64,000 bases of DNA from Planctomycetota bacterium (GCA_012959785.1 DUCM01000006.1:337821-401820); one strand, 5' to 3'. Numbered from the stretch's first letter, positions 8,583 through 17,398 are shown. The notes: generated by a model not told the origin, from the letters alone. A program made the numbers and translations.

Positions 8583-9416
8583 ATGCCCACGAAGCCCCGC
8601 TCCTCCAAGTCTCTGCGCGTGGGCTCGGTGCCCTACCTCGTGGGACGGCCCCTGGACCACGGACTCGGGGACGAACCGGGGATCAGCATGGAATACGCCG
8701 TACCCGCGCACTTGATCGAGAAGCTGCGTGCCGGCGACCTCGATGTGGCCCTGGTGTCCTCGATCGAATTGTTCCGGCAACCGGGCTATCGCTACATCCC
8801 CGGCGTGGCCGTGGCGGGGCGCGGTCAGGTCTCCAGCGTGCAGGTCTTTCTCAGGAAGCCCATGCCGAAGGTGCGCACCCTGGCCCTCGACCCGGCCAGT
8901 CGCACGGCGGCAACCCTGGTGCGAGTTTTGACCCACGGGCGCCGCGGAGGCGCCCTGGAGTTCGTCGATGTACCCGAGGGCGAAGACCCGCGCCAGGCGG
9001 GTTGCGATGCCTGGCTGCGCATCGGTGATCAGGCCCTGCTCGAGTATTTTGAGCCCGGGGGCCCCAAGGTTTTTAACCCCTCGCGAGCCTGGGCTGAACG
9101 GGAGGGCCTGCCATTCATCTTCGCCACCTGGATCGTCCGTCCAGGCGTCGAAATCGAACCCCATCTGGCGGCCTTCGCCCGGGCTCGCCTGGCGGGTTCC
9201 CGGCGCATCGACCAACTGGCTGCACAGGCCGCCAGCGACTGGAAACTGCCCCTCAAGGCAGTCTGCACCTATTTCTTTGACGAGCTCGAGTATGAGCCCC
9301 AGGAGGAGATGCAGCGCTCCCTGCACGCCTTCCGCGATGCGGCGGCGGCTCTGGGCCTGTGCCGCGGCGATCTCGCGGCACAGCCCCTGGAGGCCTTCTT
9401 GGCCCACCGCCCCTGA
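8583..9416 (+). CDS. mqnA: Menaquinone biosynthesis protein MqnA/MqnD family, probably chorismate dehydratase
   Basis: A 277-residue periplasmic-binding-protein-like enzyme of the futalosine pathway. The N-terminal SVPYLVGRPL, VSSIE and GQVSSVQVF segments correspond to the conserved SVPYLNARPL/VSSxE/GPVxSV motifs of MqnA, which dehydrates chorismate to 3-enolpyruvylbenzoate, the first committed step. MqnD shares the fold, but these signatures fit MqnA better. The presence of this route implies menaquinone-based respiration, consistent with low-oxygen growth. No other mqn gene is nearby. The ATG at 8583 lies just after the hairpin that follows lpoB. Confidence 0.87.
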   Translation: MPTKPRSSKSLRVGSVPYLVGRPLDHGLGDEPGISMEYAVPAHLIEKLRAGDLDVALVSSIELFRQPGYRYIPGVAVAGRGQVSSVQVFLRKPMPKVRTLALDPASRTAATLVRVLTHGRRGGALEFVDVPEGEDPRQAGCDAWLRIGDQALLEYFEPGGPKVFNPSRAWAEREGLPFIFATWIVRPGVEIEPHLAAFARARLAGSRRIDQLAAQAASDWKLPLKAVCTYFFDELEYEPQEEMQRSLHAFRDAAAALGLCRGDLAAQPLEAFLAHRP

Positions 9417-9577
9417 ACGCTCCCCATCGCTCCGCCCTTCCCGCAGGCGGAATGCCCGCCGCTTGGGCCTTCTGCGGGCCGTTGCAATGGAGCCTCTGGG
9501 CTTCTACAAGAGAGCCCTCGCAGCGCAACGCCTTGCATGCCCGACGCCGTCCCTTGCCGTGAGGATAATTTTAGACC

Positions 9578-11356
9578 TTGGCCCGCACGAAACCCCAAAG
9601 CAGCACGCCGTCCCTCTTCGATGAACCCGAATTCGATGAACCCGAACCGATGAGCCCGAGCAAGAGAAAGAAGAAGTCTGCCCGCGCCGCATCGAAGGCC
9701 AATGGCGGCCAGCCTGGCCAGCGCTCCGACGCCACCAAGATGGCCGCCAAGCAGCGCGAGATCTCGGTCTCGGAATTTTTCACCAAGAACCGCCACCTCT
9801 TGGGTTTCGATTCGCCTCTGAAAGCCCTCTTGACCACGGTCAAGGAAGCCGTGGACAACTGCCTCGACGCCTGCGAGGAAGCCGGCATCCTGCCCGAGAT
9901 CTCGGTGGAGATCACGCAGACCGGCGAGAAGGTCTTCCGCTGCGCCGTGGAAGACAACGGTCCGGGCATTCTCGACACCCAAATCGGCAAGGTCTTCGGC
10001 AAGCTGCTCTACGGATCCAAGTTCCACAAGCTCAGCCAGTCCCGCGGTCAACAGGGCATTGGCATCTCGGCGGCAGGCATGTACGGCCAACTCACGACAG
10101 GCAAACCCGTGCGCATCTGTAGCCGCACGGGCAAGCGTAAGGATGCCCACGAGTTCTTGCTCTCCATCGACACCACCCGCAACAAGCCCGAGATCCACGA
10201 GTCAAAGATCATCGACTGGGACAAGGACCACGGCACGCGGGTCGAAATCGAGATGGAGGCCAAGTACCAGAAGGGCATGCGCTCGGTGGACATGTACCTC
10301 AAGCAGACCGCCATCGCGAACCCGCACCTCTGCCTGCACTTCACCGATCCCGCCGGGGAGAAGGTGACCTACGAACGCTCGACCAATGATCTCCCGCCGG
10401 AGACGATCGAAATCCAGCCCCACCCCCACGGCGTGGAATTGGGCCGCTTGATCACCATGCTCAAGGAGACCTCATGCCGTTCCTTGTCGGGTTTTTTGCG
10501 CGAGGAATTCTCACGCGTCGGCCCCACCGTGGCGAAGCGCATCATCGACTCCGCTGGCAAGGGCCTCACTCCAAAATCCTATCCCACGCGCATCGCCCGC
10601 GAAGAAGCGGCCAGCCTGCACAAGGCCATCGACGAGACCAAGATATCGTCGCCGTCCACAGATTGCATCGCGCCCATTGGCGAGGACCTGATGCTGTCGG
10701 GCCTCAAGAAGGAACTCGAAGCCGACTTCTATGTGACTGCCACGCGGCCCGCTGCAGTCTACCGCGGCAACCCCTTTCAGATCGAGGTGGGCCTGGCCTA
10801 CGGCAAACCCGGCGGTGTCGGCCTGGAGGTCACTGAAACGGGCCGTATTCGCAAGAAGGACAAGGCCCGCATCGCCACCCTGGACCTCGTGGGCGCCGCC
10901 GACGAGCCCATCCGGGTCATGCGCATCGCCAACCGCGTGCCCCTGCTCTACCAATCATCGGCCTGCGCCATCACCAAGGCTGTGATCGCCACCAACTGGC
11001 GTGGCTACGGGCTCCAACAACCCCGTGGCGGCCTACCCGTGGGTCCCATGGTCGTCATGGTGCACATCGCCAGCGTGTGGGTGCCCTTCACATCCGAATC
11101 CAAGGAGGCCATCGCTTCCTATGACGAGATCCTGAAGGAACTCAAACTCGGCTTGCAGGAATGCGGTCGCAAGCTGGGCACCTACATCCGCAAGGGCAAG
11201 CGCCTCAGGCGCGAATTCGACAAGCGCAGCTACATCGAAAAGTACATCCCTCACATCGGCATCGCCCTGCAGGAGATCCTCGAGCTCTCGGACAAGGACC
11301 GCAACGAAACGGTCGAGACCCTCGAAGATGTCCTGCACAAGAGCCGCAACTTCTGA
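9578..11356 (+). CDS. top6B: DNA topoisomerase VI subunit B
   Basis: The ATPase subunit of type IIB topoisomerase. GHKL motifs are clear: KEAVDNCLDACEEAG (Bergerat N box), VEDNGPGI (G1) and GQQGIGISAAGMYGQLT (G2). A helix-two-turn-helix-like linker and the transducer domain follow, ending in the long helix around SKEAIASYDEILKELKLGL that contacts subunit A. The length (592 residues) is normal. The annotated TTG start adds a basic, Ser-rich tail of about 40 residues; GAGGA lies 12 bases upstream. Subunit A follows after 18 bp, so the two form an operon giving an A2B2 enzyme that relaxes and decatenates DNA. Confidence 0.93.
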   Translation: MARTKPQSSTPSLFDEPEFDEPEPMSPSKRKKKSARAASKANGGQPGQRSDATKMAAKQREISVSEFFTKNRHLLGFDSPLKALLTTVKEAVDNCLDACEEAGILPEISVEITQTGEKVFRCAVEDNGPGILDTQIGKVFGKLLYGSKFHKLSQSRGQQGIGISAAGMYGQLTTGKPVRICSRTGKRKDAHEFLLSIDTTRNKPEIHESKIIDWDKDHGTRVEIEMEAKYQKGMRSVDMYLKQTAIANPHLCLHFTDPAGEKVTYERSTNDLPPETIEIQPHPHGVELGRLITMLKETSCRSLSGFLREEFSRVGPTVAKRIIDSAGKGLTPKSYPTRIAREEAASLHKAIDETKISSPSTDCIAPIGEDLMLSGLKKELEADFYVTATRPAAVYRGNPFQIEVGLAYGKPGGVGLEVTETGRIRKKDKARIATLDLVGAADEPIRVMRIANRVPLLYQSSACAITKAVIATNWRGYGLQQPRGGLPVGPMVVMVHIASVWVPFTSESKEAIASYDEILKELKLGLQECGRKLGTYIRKGKRLRREFDKRSYIEKYIPHIGIALQEILELSDKDRNETVETLEDVLHKSRNF

Positions 11357-11374
11357 TCCCGGTAGCCCACCCCC

Positions 11375-12676
11375 ATGGCCAAAAAGAAGAAAAAGACGAC
11401 CGGTAAGAAGGCGCCGCAAAAGAAAAAAGTCCTGCGCAAGAAGAAGGTCGTCCGCAAGAAGGTCGTCCGCAAAGAAACCAAAGCCAGCGCTGCCCCGGTG
11501 GGGACAGCGCCTGGGGGGGAGAAAGTCGCCGCCACGGGCACCAAGTCCAAGCGCGCCGCCGCAGCGCTCGGCCCCCTCGACAAGAAGACCATCCGCCTGA
11601 TCGACTCCACGGCCGAGCGCGTGCGCAAATCGATCTACAAGCGCATCCTGCCCGAGCTGAAGTTTCCGGTGCGCTCCCTCTCGAATGTCACCTACGAGAA
11701 GAAAACCGGCTACTTCGAGCTAGGTCGTGGACGCAAGTCGCGGGCCCTGTCAGTCAACACGGTCAAGGGCTTCGCCCAGACCCTACGTCTGATGTCGATC
11801 TCCAAGGAGATGATTCTCAACAACGATTTCGCCACCAAACGAGAGGCGTACTATGTCTCCAAGAACTGGGGCGACTGTAAGTTCACCGAGCAGACCGAAT
11901 CCGACACGGCTATGGACGACATCGAGGCCCTGGCCAGCCTCGACGGACTCTCGCGGGAACAGTTGCGCTACTTCCCGGAGGAGCACGGCGGCTCGGTGGC
12001 CGGCAATCTGACCGTCATCGACCGCGACACCGAAACCGGCAAGCCGATCCGCATCGATTGCACGGCCTTCGGCACGGGCTCCTACTCGATCCCCCACTCG
12101 GTGGAGCACCTCAAGTTCGAGACCAACGCCAAGTTCATCATCGCCATTGAGACCGGCGGTATGTTCCAGCGCCTGAACAACCACAAGTTCTGGAAGACTG
12201 GAAAGTGCATCCTGATCGAGATGGGCGGCGTGCCCACTCGGGCCACGCGGCGTTTCATTCGCCGCCTGGCCGATCACAAGAAGATCCCGGTCTACTGCTT
12301 CGTGGACTGCGACCCCTACGGCATCGCCAACATCTACCGCACCCTGAAGGTCGGCTCGGGCAACGCGGCCCACATCAACAAGTTCTTCTGCGTCCCCCAG
12401 GCACGCTTTCTGGGCGTCACGCCCCAGGATATCCTCGACTTCAAGTTGCAGGATGCGACCCATGTCCTGCAAAAGGTGGACATCAAACGCGCCAAGGATG
12501 CCCTCAAGAACGACCCCTTCTTCAAAGCCCACACGCCCTGGATCAAGGCCCTTGGTCAGATGCTCAAGATGGGTGTGCGCGCCGAGCAGCAGGCCCTGGC
12601 CAAGTGGGGCCTGAACTTCGTCATCGACGAATACCTGCCACGCAAGCTCAAGGACAAGAAGAGCTTCTTGCCGTAG
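11375..12676 (+). CDS. top6A: DNA topoisomerase VI subunit A (Spo11-like)
   Basis: The DNA-cleaving subunit of topoisomerase VI. The winged-helix catalytic tyrosine is in KREAYYVSKNW (Tyr159/160). The Toprim metal site is seen as AIETGGMFQRL (Glu) and VDCDPYGIANIYR (DxD). Length is 433 residues, longer than archaeal homologues because of an N-terminal tail of about 65 residues made almost entirely of Lys, Arg, Val and Ala (residues 1-65), partly built by a 15-bp tandem duplication. The tail probably binds nucleic acid without sequence preference. It follows top6B directly. The next gene is convergent and ends eight bases away. Confidence 0.94.
   Translation: MAKKKKKTTGKKAPQKKKVLRKKKVVRKKVVRKETKASAAPVGTAPGGEKVAATGTKSKRAAAALGPLDKKTIRLIDSTAERVRKSIYKRILPELKFPVRSLSNVTYEKKTGYFELGRGRKSRALSVNTVKGFAQTLRLMSISKEMILNNDFATKREAYYVSKNWGDCKFTEQTESDTAMDDIEALASLDGLSREQLRYFPEEHGGSVAGNLTVIDRDTETGKPIRIDCTAFGTGSYSIPHSVEHLKFETNAKFIIAIETGGMFQRLNNHKFWKTGKCILIEMGGVPTRATRRFIRRLADHKKIPVYCFVDCDPYGIANIYRTLKVGSGNAAHINKFFCVPQARFLGVTPQDILDFKLQDATHVLQKVDIKRAKDALKNDPFFKAHTPWIKALGQMLKMGVRAEQQALAKWGLNFVIDEYLPRKLKDKKSFLP
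11441..11470 (+). repeat. 15-bp tandem duplication inside the top6A basic tail
   Basis: AAGAAGGTCGTCCGC occurs twice in direct tandem (11441-11455 and 11456-11470) and encodes KKVVR twice. It shows that the Lys/Arg tail can grow by slippage in steps of five residues without breaking the frame. Confidence 0.9.
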
Positions 12677-12684
12677 AGTGCGTG

Positions 12685-13515
12685 CTAGCCCCGCGCCGCG
12701 CGCACGGCGCGGCAGATCTCGGCGGCGCGTTCAGAATCCACGGGTTGGTCCCAGGCGCCTCGGCGCTTGATGTAGCTGCCCACGATTAGCCCGGCCGCGA
12801 GGGGCACGAGGTCGGCGGCGGCTTCGGGAGTCACGCCGCTGCCCACGAGAACCGGAGCAGGGCCAGCCCCCGCGGCGGCGCAGCGCAGGTCGTCGAGGGC
12901 CGTGGGTGCCGCAGTGGTCACGCCCGTGATCACCACGCCGTCGGCACCGCAAAAGAGCGTGCCACGGGTGAGCTCTGCGAGGTCGAGGTCGGCGGTCAAG
13001 GCGTGGGACGAGTGCTTCTTCTGCACATCGGCGAAGACCGCCACGCCCTCGGCGCCCAAGCTGCGGCGATAGCGCAGGAGCGGACCGGCGTCGGCGCTCT
13101 CCAGAAGTCCCTCATCGGCCACGCTGGCAAAGGCGAAACCCTCGGCACGAATGAACGCAGCGCCGGTGCTGTGAGCCACGGCCAGGGCTGCGTGGTTGGC
13201 ACCCGCCAGAATTTGGAGTCCCAGGGGCAACTCGGGTACCTCCGCGCGCACGGCCAGGGCGGCACGGGTCATGGCGCTCGTCACCTGGGGCTCGACCTCG
13301 CGGGCGAGATAGGGACGGTCGCCCATATTTTCGAGCATGAGGCACTCAAAACCCGCATCGCGCAGCAGCCGCGCCTCGTGCACGGCAGTCTGAACAATCT
13401 CGTCCAAGGATTTGTGATGGAAGGGCGTGCCCGGCAAGGCTCCGAGGTGCAGCATGCCGATCAAGGTGCCGCGCTCGGGAAAGAGCGCGCTGGTGTCGAT
13501 GCGCGTGGTACTCAT
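12685..13515 (-). CDS. BtpA/SgcQ family TIM-barrel protein
   Basis: A 276-residue protein of the BtpA family (named for a cyanobacterial photosystem I biogenesis factor; SgcQ of E. coli is a homologue). Conserved segments are GMLHLGALPGTP near the N-terminus, GFECLMLENMGD, FIRAEGFAFASVADEG, ADVQKKHSSHAL, GVVITG and VLVGSGVTPE, all typical of a phosphate-binding (beta/alpha)8 barrel. In non-photosynthetic bacteria the family probably acts on sugar or nucleoside derivatives, but no reaction is established. It is convergent with top6A and lies 26 bp downstream of the DUF481 gene on the same strand. Confidence 0.85.
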   Translation of the reverse strand: MSTTRIDTSALFPERGTLIGMLHLGALPGTPFHHKSLDEIVQTAVHEARLLRDAGFECLMLENMGDRPYLAREVEPQVTSAMTRAALAVRAEVPELPLGLQILAGANHAALAVAHSTGAAFIRAEGFAFASVADEGLLESADAGPLLRYRRSLGAEGVAVFADVQKKHSSHALTADLDLAELTRGTLFCGADGVVITGVTTAAPTALDDLRCAAAGAGPAPVLVGSGVTPEAAADLVPLAAGLIVGSYIKRRGAWDQPVDSERAAEICRAVRAARG

Positions 13516-13541
13516 GGAAGGTCGCTATCTTGGTGGCTAGG

Positions 13542-14297
13542 CTAGAAACTCCAACCGACGGTCAGGCCCAACAGGTGGTCGCTACGCTGCTTGCCCGTGT
13601 CGGGGGTGTTGTTGAAGTCGATGACCCACTGGATCTGGGCGAACATGGAATCCGAGATCGAGAGGCGGGCGCGGGTCTCGACCCGCGCGTAGAAGTCCTC
13701 CGAGTCCTCGAGGCTGGGAAATATCTCACCCTGTTGAGTGAAGGTCCAGCTTTCACCCGGTGTGTAGTCCGCGCCGTAGGCTGCGCGCCCCGAGAGGTAC
13801 TCACTCGTACCCGAATTCTGGAACTCCTCCGAAACACCGGAGAGCCCCAACTCGGCCGACAGCTTCCATGTTTCGCTGTCGAGGAGCTGGCGCCCGAGGC
13901 CGGCACCCAGAGTCAAGCGCAGGTCCAGGCCGGATTCCTTGTCCGAGTCTCCCGAAGCCTGGCCGTAGGCGAAGGAGCTTTCGCTCCAGAAGCGATCGTA
14001 CTTGGCCGAGCCGTAGACCTTGCGCTGGGTCACGATGCTATCGTCGTCGCGATAGCTCCAGAGGGCCCCGAGGGTCACGCGATCCAGGTCGCGGCACCAT
14101 TTGAAGTCAGCGCTGGCGTTGCCCGAACGGGATTTATTGTTGCCCGAAAGCACGATGCCCCCGGCAGCCAGGGAACCCTCCCAACCCTGTTCTTCCTCTG
14201 CCTCGATGGTCATGGGGAGAGTCAGCAGGGGCGTGGCGACCGCGGCGCCTGTGATGGCGGAACCAGGAACCAAGGTCAGGAGAACGAGGGCAAGCAT
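13542..14297 (-). CDS. DUF481 outer-membrane beta-barrel protein
   Basis: A 251-residue exported protein beginning MLALVLLTLVPGSAITGAA (signal peptide). The mature part is a run of amphipathic beta strands: LGALWSYRDDDSIVTQRKVY, LDLRLTLGAGLGRQLLDSE and SDHLLGLTVGWSF with a C-terminal Phe, as expected for an outer-membrane barrel and matching the DUF481 (YdiY-like) family. Function of that family is unknown, with salt or acid induction reported for some members. The ATG at 14297 gives the best signal peptide. Longer starts upstream would only add residues without coding character. Confidence 0.75.
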   Translation of the reverse strand: MLALVLLTLVPGSAITGAAVATPLLTLPMTIEAEEEQGWEGSLAAGGIVLSGNNKSRSGNASADFKWCRDLDRVTLGALWSYRDDDSIVTQRKVYGSAKYDRFWSESSFAYGQASGDSDKESGLDLRLTLGAGLGRQLLDSETWKLSAELGLSGVSEEFQNSGTSEYLSGRAAYGADYTPGESWTFTQQGEIFPSLEDSEDFYARVETRARLSISDSMFAQIQWVIDFNNTPDTGKQRSDHLLGLTVGWSF

Positions 14298-14686
14298 GGG
14301 CGTAAACAAAAGGCAGGGGTAGATATGAACTTGTGGGGGCCGTTGGCGATGTGGCTTGCCGCCGGCGAGCAAGCAGGATAGAGCTCTCTTGGGTTCACCG
14401 CGACCCAGGAGCCCCGGAAAGCCGCAGCTCTCCTGAACGAACATTGGCGGAAAGCTTTTCCTGGCGGCACCCCTGGAGCATGCCTGAGCCCTCCTCCAGC
14501 GGACAGCGCCACAAATATTCGCCCTGCGATTGGCACCGCTCCAAATCCGGGGGAGCTTTGGCTGTGAACCTGTTGCTGCCTCTCCAGCCCGCCTCCGCGC
14601 ACGGAAGGGAAAAATGGCCCGGCAAGCAGCGCAGCGCCACAACCTTTCCAACCGCCAGCATATTTCGCCACCGCTATATCAAGCCC
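14298..14686. promoter_or_regulatory. Divergent intergenic region between the DUF481 gene and the secreted-protein gene
   Basis: A 389-bp gap. No reading frame in it has convincing coding character, and I see no RNA gene. It must hold the promoters for both flanking genes; AT-richer stretches near 14511-14520 and 14660-14680 are candidates but no clear -35/-10 pair can be named. Confidence 0.4.
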
Positions 14687-16018
14687 ATGAAGTCCTGCCT
14701 CCTCACCGCCTCGAGCACCCTGCTGGTCTGTGCCAGCGCCGCCGCTCAAACCGACATCTCCTCGCAGCTCCTCACGCTATCGGGACCCGTGCAAGACGGA
14801 GGCGTGTATGACCTGGCCGCGCAGACTTGGTCCCAGGGGCTCTCCTCCGCTGCTGGCGCGTCGGATGTGCTCTACAACAACACCTGTGCCGCCTTTGGCT
14901 TCTTGAGCTTGGACAGCGGCGAAGTAGTCATCGACTCCGGGCGCCTGCCGAGCACGACCTCACCGACCAACACATTCTCTCAGCCAGGCAGCGCCGATCA
15001 GTACGACCTGGGCTTGATCGAACTCGCCTACTGCACTTCCGAACCTAGCCTGGACATCCGGCTGAACCTCTTCGAATGCTACGCGCCGTGCAGCGATGCG
15101 TCGGCCCTCGTGCCCGACTACAGCTTCGACATCCAGGGCGCTCCCGGTTCTCTGAGCGGGACCCCTGAAGCCTTCAGCATCCGAGTCGATCTTGGCAACC
15201 TTGGCAGCCTGCCCAACATCTTGGCCGACTCCGATGGCGTCTACGACGGCAACACCGCCCTCGACCAGTTCGGTTGGAGCTTTGAAATCACAAGCACCCT
15301 TAGCGGCGGCCCCTCGGGCCCCCTGGTGGCCGGTGATCCCTTCGGATTGCTCGGCGGTGGCGGCGGCATGGGCTGCGGCTGGGGCGCGGGCACGGGCATC
15401 GGCACCGATGATGTGCTCGAGATCGATACCGCTGGCGCCATGCTTGGATGCAACTTCTTTGGTGGCTACTTCAGCGGCGGCGAGTACGCCAGCCTCTACC
15501 TCAAGTTGGCCGGTGCAGACACCGCCCCGCCCAGTACAGGTACGAAGTTTTGCTTTGGCAATGGCCTCTCCACGGCTTGCCCCTGCGGGAACAACAACGA
15601 CAGTAGCCAGGCTGCTGGCGCCTCGGGCTGCGCCAATGGCAGTTTCCATGGCGGTGCAGAGCTCGATGTCAGTGGCTCCGCTAGCCTCGTCAGCGATGAC
15701 GCCACCCTCAACGCAGCTGGCTTGGTGCCGGGCCAGCCGGGTCTTTTCTTCCAGGGCAACAACGCCGTCAATGCTGGTACTGGAAACAGCTTCGGCGATG
15801 GGCTACGCTGTGCGGGTGGTTCGGTGGTGCGCCTGGGGGTGCGCGTGGCCAATCCCGCTGGTGAAGCCAGCACGATGGGCATCAGCTTGGGTGCCACGGG
15901 CCAGGCCAGCGCAGGCGACACCCGGCGCTATCAACTCTGGTACCGCGACCCCAACGGATCGCCCTGTGGCAACTTGTTCAACTTGACCAACGGCCTTGAG
16001 GTCGTCTGGCAACCCTAG
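14687..16018 (+). CDS. Secreted protein with planctomycete-type Cys-rich C-terminal domain
   Basis: 443 residues, starting MKSCLLTASSTLLVCASAAAQ, a Sec signal peptide ending near residue 21. The N-terminal 280 residues form an unrecognised beta-rich domain with a Gly-rich loop (LLGGGGGMGCGWGAG). The C-terminal 170 residues contain CPCGNNNDSSQAAGASGC, LFFQGNN, GLRCAGGSVVRLG and finally RRYQLWYRDPNGSPCG-FNLTNGLEVVW. I know this terminal block from many secreted proteins of Saltatorellus-like planctomycetes, where it is placed after diverse domains; its role is unknown. A related terminal fragment occurs at 29297. A strong terminator follows. Function cannot be assigned. Confidence 0.8.
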   Translation: MKSCLLTASSTLLVCASAAAQTDISSQLLTLSGPVQDGGVYDLAAQTWSQGLSSAAGASDVLYNNTCAAFGFLSLDSGEVVIDSGRLPSTTSPTNTFSQPGSADQYDLGLIELAYCTSEPSLDIRLNLFECYAPCSDASALVPDYSFDIQGAPGSLSGTPEAFSIRVDLGNLGSLPNILADSDGVYDGNTALDQFGWSFEITSTLSGGPSGPLVAGDPFGLLGGGGGMGCGWGAGTGIGTDDVLEIDTAGAMLGCNFFGGYFSGGEYASLYLKLAGADTAPPSTGTKFCFGNGLSTACPCGNNNDSSQAAGASGCANGSFHGGAELDVSGSASLVSDDATLNAAGLVPGQPGLFFQGNNAVNAGTGNSFGDGLRCAGGSVVRLGVRVANPAGEASTMGISLGATGQASAGDTRRYQLWYRDPNGSPCGNLFNLTNGLEVVWQP

Positions 16019-16032
16019 GAGGTAACAAGAGT

Positions 16033-16052
16033 TCTCTCTCTCTCTCTCTCTC
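16033..16052. repeat. (TC)10 dinucleotide microsatellite
   Basis: Ten uninterrupted TC units 14 bases after the stop of the secreted-protein gene and just before its terminator. Such a tract is prone to slippage but lies outside any gene, so phase variation of coding sequence is not expected. Confidence 0.9.
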
Positions 16053-16062
16053 CTCCTATGCT

Positions 16063-16101
16063 GAGCGGGTCCCTCCCCCGGGGGGCCCGCTCTCTTTTCT
16101 T
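16063..16101 (+). terminator. Rho-independent terminator
   Basis: GAGCGGG (16063-16069) pairs with CCCGCTC (16086-16092), with an inner CCCCC/GGGGG stem, followed by TCTTTTCTT. It ends transcription of the secreted-protein gene and isolates it from the methyltransferase lipoprotein gene. Confidence 0.85.
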
Positions 16102-16139
16102 GTTGGAGAGCCTCGGCGGCGGCTGACAAAATAGGCGCC

Positions 16140-16862
16140 ATGCAAAACCCCGCCATCCTGACTGCCTGGGTCCTGGTTGCCGCCCTGGGTTCCTGCGCCG
16201 CTCCGGCGCCTGACAGCTTCGCCCCCGACACCACCGAAGCCAGCGTACGCTCGGGGCTCAACGCGCGCTTCCTCGACGAAGATCTCGATGTTGACGAGCT
16301 GGTCGCCATCTTCGAAAGCGAGTCGCGCGAAATTGCCGCCGAGCGCGCAGCCATCGTGGCCTCCCTGGAATTAGCTCCGGGCGAGACGATTGCCGATGTG
16401 GGCGCGGGTACCGGGCTCTTCATGACGCCCCTGGCAGACGGCGTGGGCGCTCTGGGCACCGTGCTGGAAGTAGACATCGCCCCCAAGTTGCTGGAATTCA
16501 TGGCCGAGCGCGCACGGCGCGAGGGCCGCGAGCAGGTCGAGGTACACCTCGCCGGCGAACGGGCCGTGGGTCTCGCTCGGGATTCGGTCGATGTGATCCT
16601 TGTCTGCGATACCTACCACCACTTCGAATACCCCGAGTCGACCTGTGCCAGCTTGCTCCACGCCCTCAAGCCCGGCGGGCGCTTGGTCCTGGTGGACTTC
16701 GAACGCATCGAAGGTGTTTCGCGGGAATGGGTGCTGGGCCATGTGCGCGCCAGCAAGAGCGTTTTTCGGGGCGAGCTCGAAGCCGCTGGCTTCGTCTTCC
16801 GCGACGAGGTTGAGATCGATGGCCTGGTAGAGAACTACTGCCTGCGTTTCATTGCACCGTAA
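16140..16862 (+). CDS. Exported lipoprotein with class I SAM methyltransferase fold
   Basis: 240 residues. The N-terminus MQNPAILTAWVLVAALGSC is a lipoprotein signal with lipobox ALGSC, so the protein should be anchored outside the cytoplasm. The rest is a full class I methyltransferase: motif I IADVGAGTGLFM (about residue 82), acidic strand 2 VLEVDIA, motif IV VDVILVCDTYHHFEYP and motif VI LKPGGRLVLVDFER. SAM is not known to be present in the periplasm, so either a downstream start is used in vivo, or the domain works differently there. An internal ATG start would lose the first motif only if placed after residue 120. The substrate is unknown. Confidence 0.8.
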   Translation: MQNPAILTAWVLVAALGSCAAPAPDSFAPDTTEASVRSGLNARFLDEDLDVDELVAIFESESREIAAERAAIVASLELAPGETIADVGAGTGLFMTPLADGVGALGTVLEVDIAPKLLEFMAERARREGREQVEVHLAGERAVGLARDSVDVILVCDTYHHFEYPESTCASLLHALKPGGRLVLVDFERIEGVSREWVLGHVRASKSVFRGELEAAGFVFRDEVEIDGLVENYCLRFIAP

Positions 16863-16874
16863 AGGTCCGGCGAC

Positions 16875-17228
16875 CTACCCGAAACGCAGACCACAGCCCG
16901 GGCACATGGGCACATCGGGCTTGAAACTGGTCATGCAGGCGGGGCAGGTGGTCATCTCGGCGTCGAAATCCACAACCATCTCGGCGGCGGACTGCTCCTC
17001 GGGGGTCAAGCCGGCCTTCCACTGGCCCTCCAGGAAGTCCCGGCTTTCGAACAGGTCTTCGGTCGCGACCGCGAGCTCAAGGGTGACGCTTCAGCCCGAA
17101 TCGCCGCCCTCGCCCCCCGGCCGGCGCAGGTCGGATTCAATACCGCGCTTCTTCAATAGGCCCTTCAGTTCCCGCATCGATTCGAGATTGCCGCGCACCA
17201 GGGGCACCAGGGGTTCGCTGTCACTCAT
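16875..17228 (-). CDS. Small DUF2007-like protein with zinc ribbon, interrupted by an in-frame TGA (Sec candidate or broken gene)
   Basis: Starting at the ATG at 17228 (MSDSEPLVPLVRGNLESMRE), the frame meets TGA at codon 46 (17091-17093) and then continues open in the same frame for 71 further codons to TAG at 16875. The N-terminal part has the look of a DUF2007-type domain (RGNLESMRELKGLLKKRGIE). After the TGA come LELAVATEDLFESRDFLEGQ, an acidic linker and a zinc ribbon with two CxxC pairs (CPAC, CPGC) ending GLRFG. The good coding quality on both sides suggests read-through (selenocysteine) or a single-base change from TGC/TGG/CGA. No convincing SECIS hairpin is visible by eye. Convergent with the lipoprotein methyltransferase gene. 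Confidence 0.6.
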
Positions 17229-17398
17229 GGCCCCATGATGCACCGCCGAAGGACATAGCGGAAGACCCATGGGGCGAGCCAACTCGGGCACGCGCTCCCC
17301 GTAGAAGAGGAAACGCGCATGGCGGGCAACAACAAGGAGGCTGACCGGCGCATCCCCAGGCCGTATCCTGGGCGCCTCTCCCCTGCCCTCAATCCAAC

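Noticed and set aside
17010..17090. SECIS hairpin after the in-frame TGA
   Set aside because: Only a 4-5 bp CGGT/ACCG stem and a weak GGTC/GACC pairing exist; neither is convincing without a folding program.
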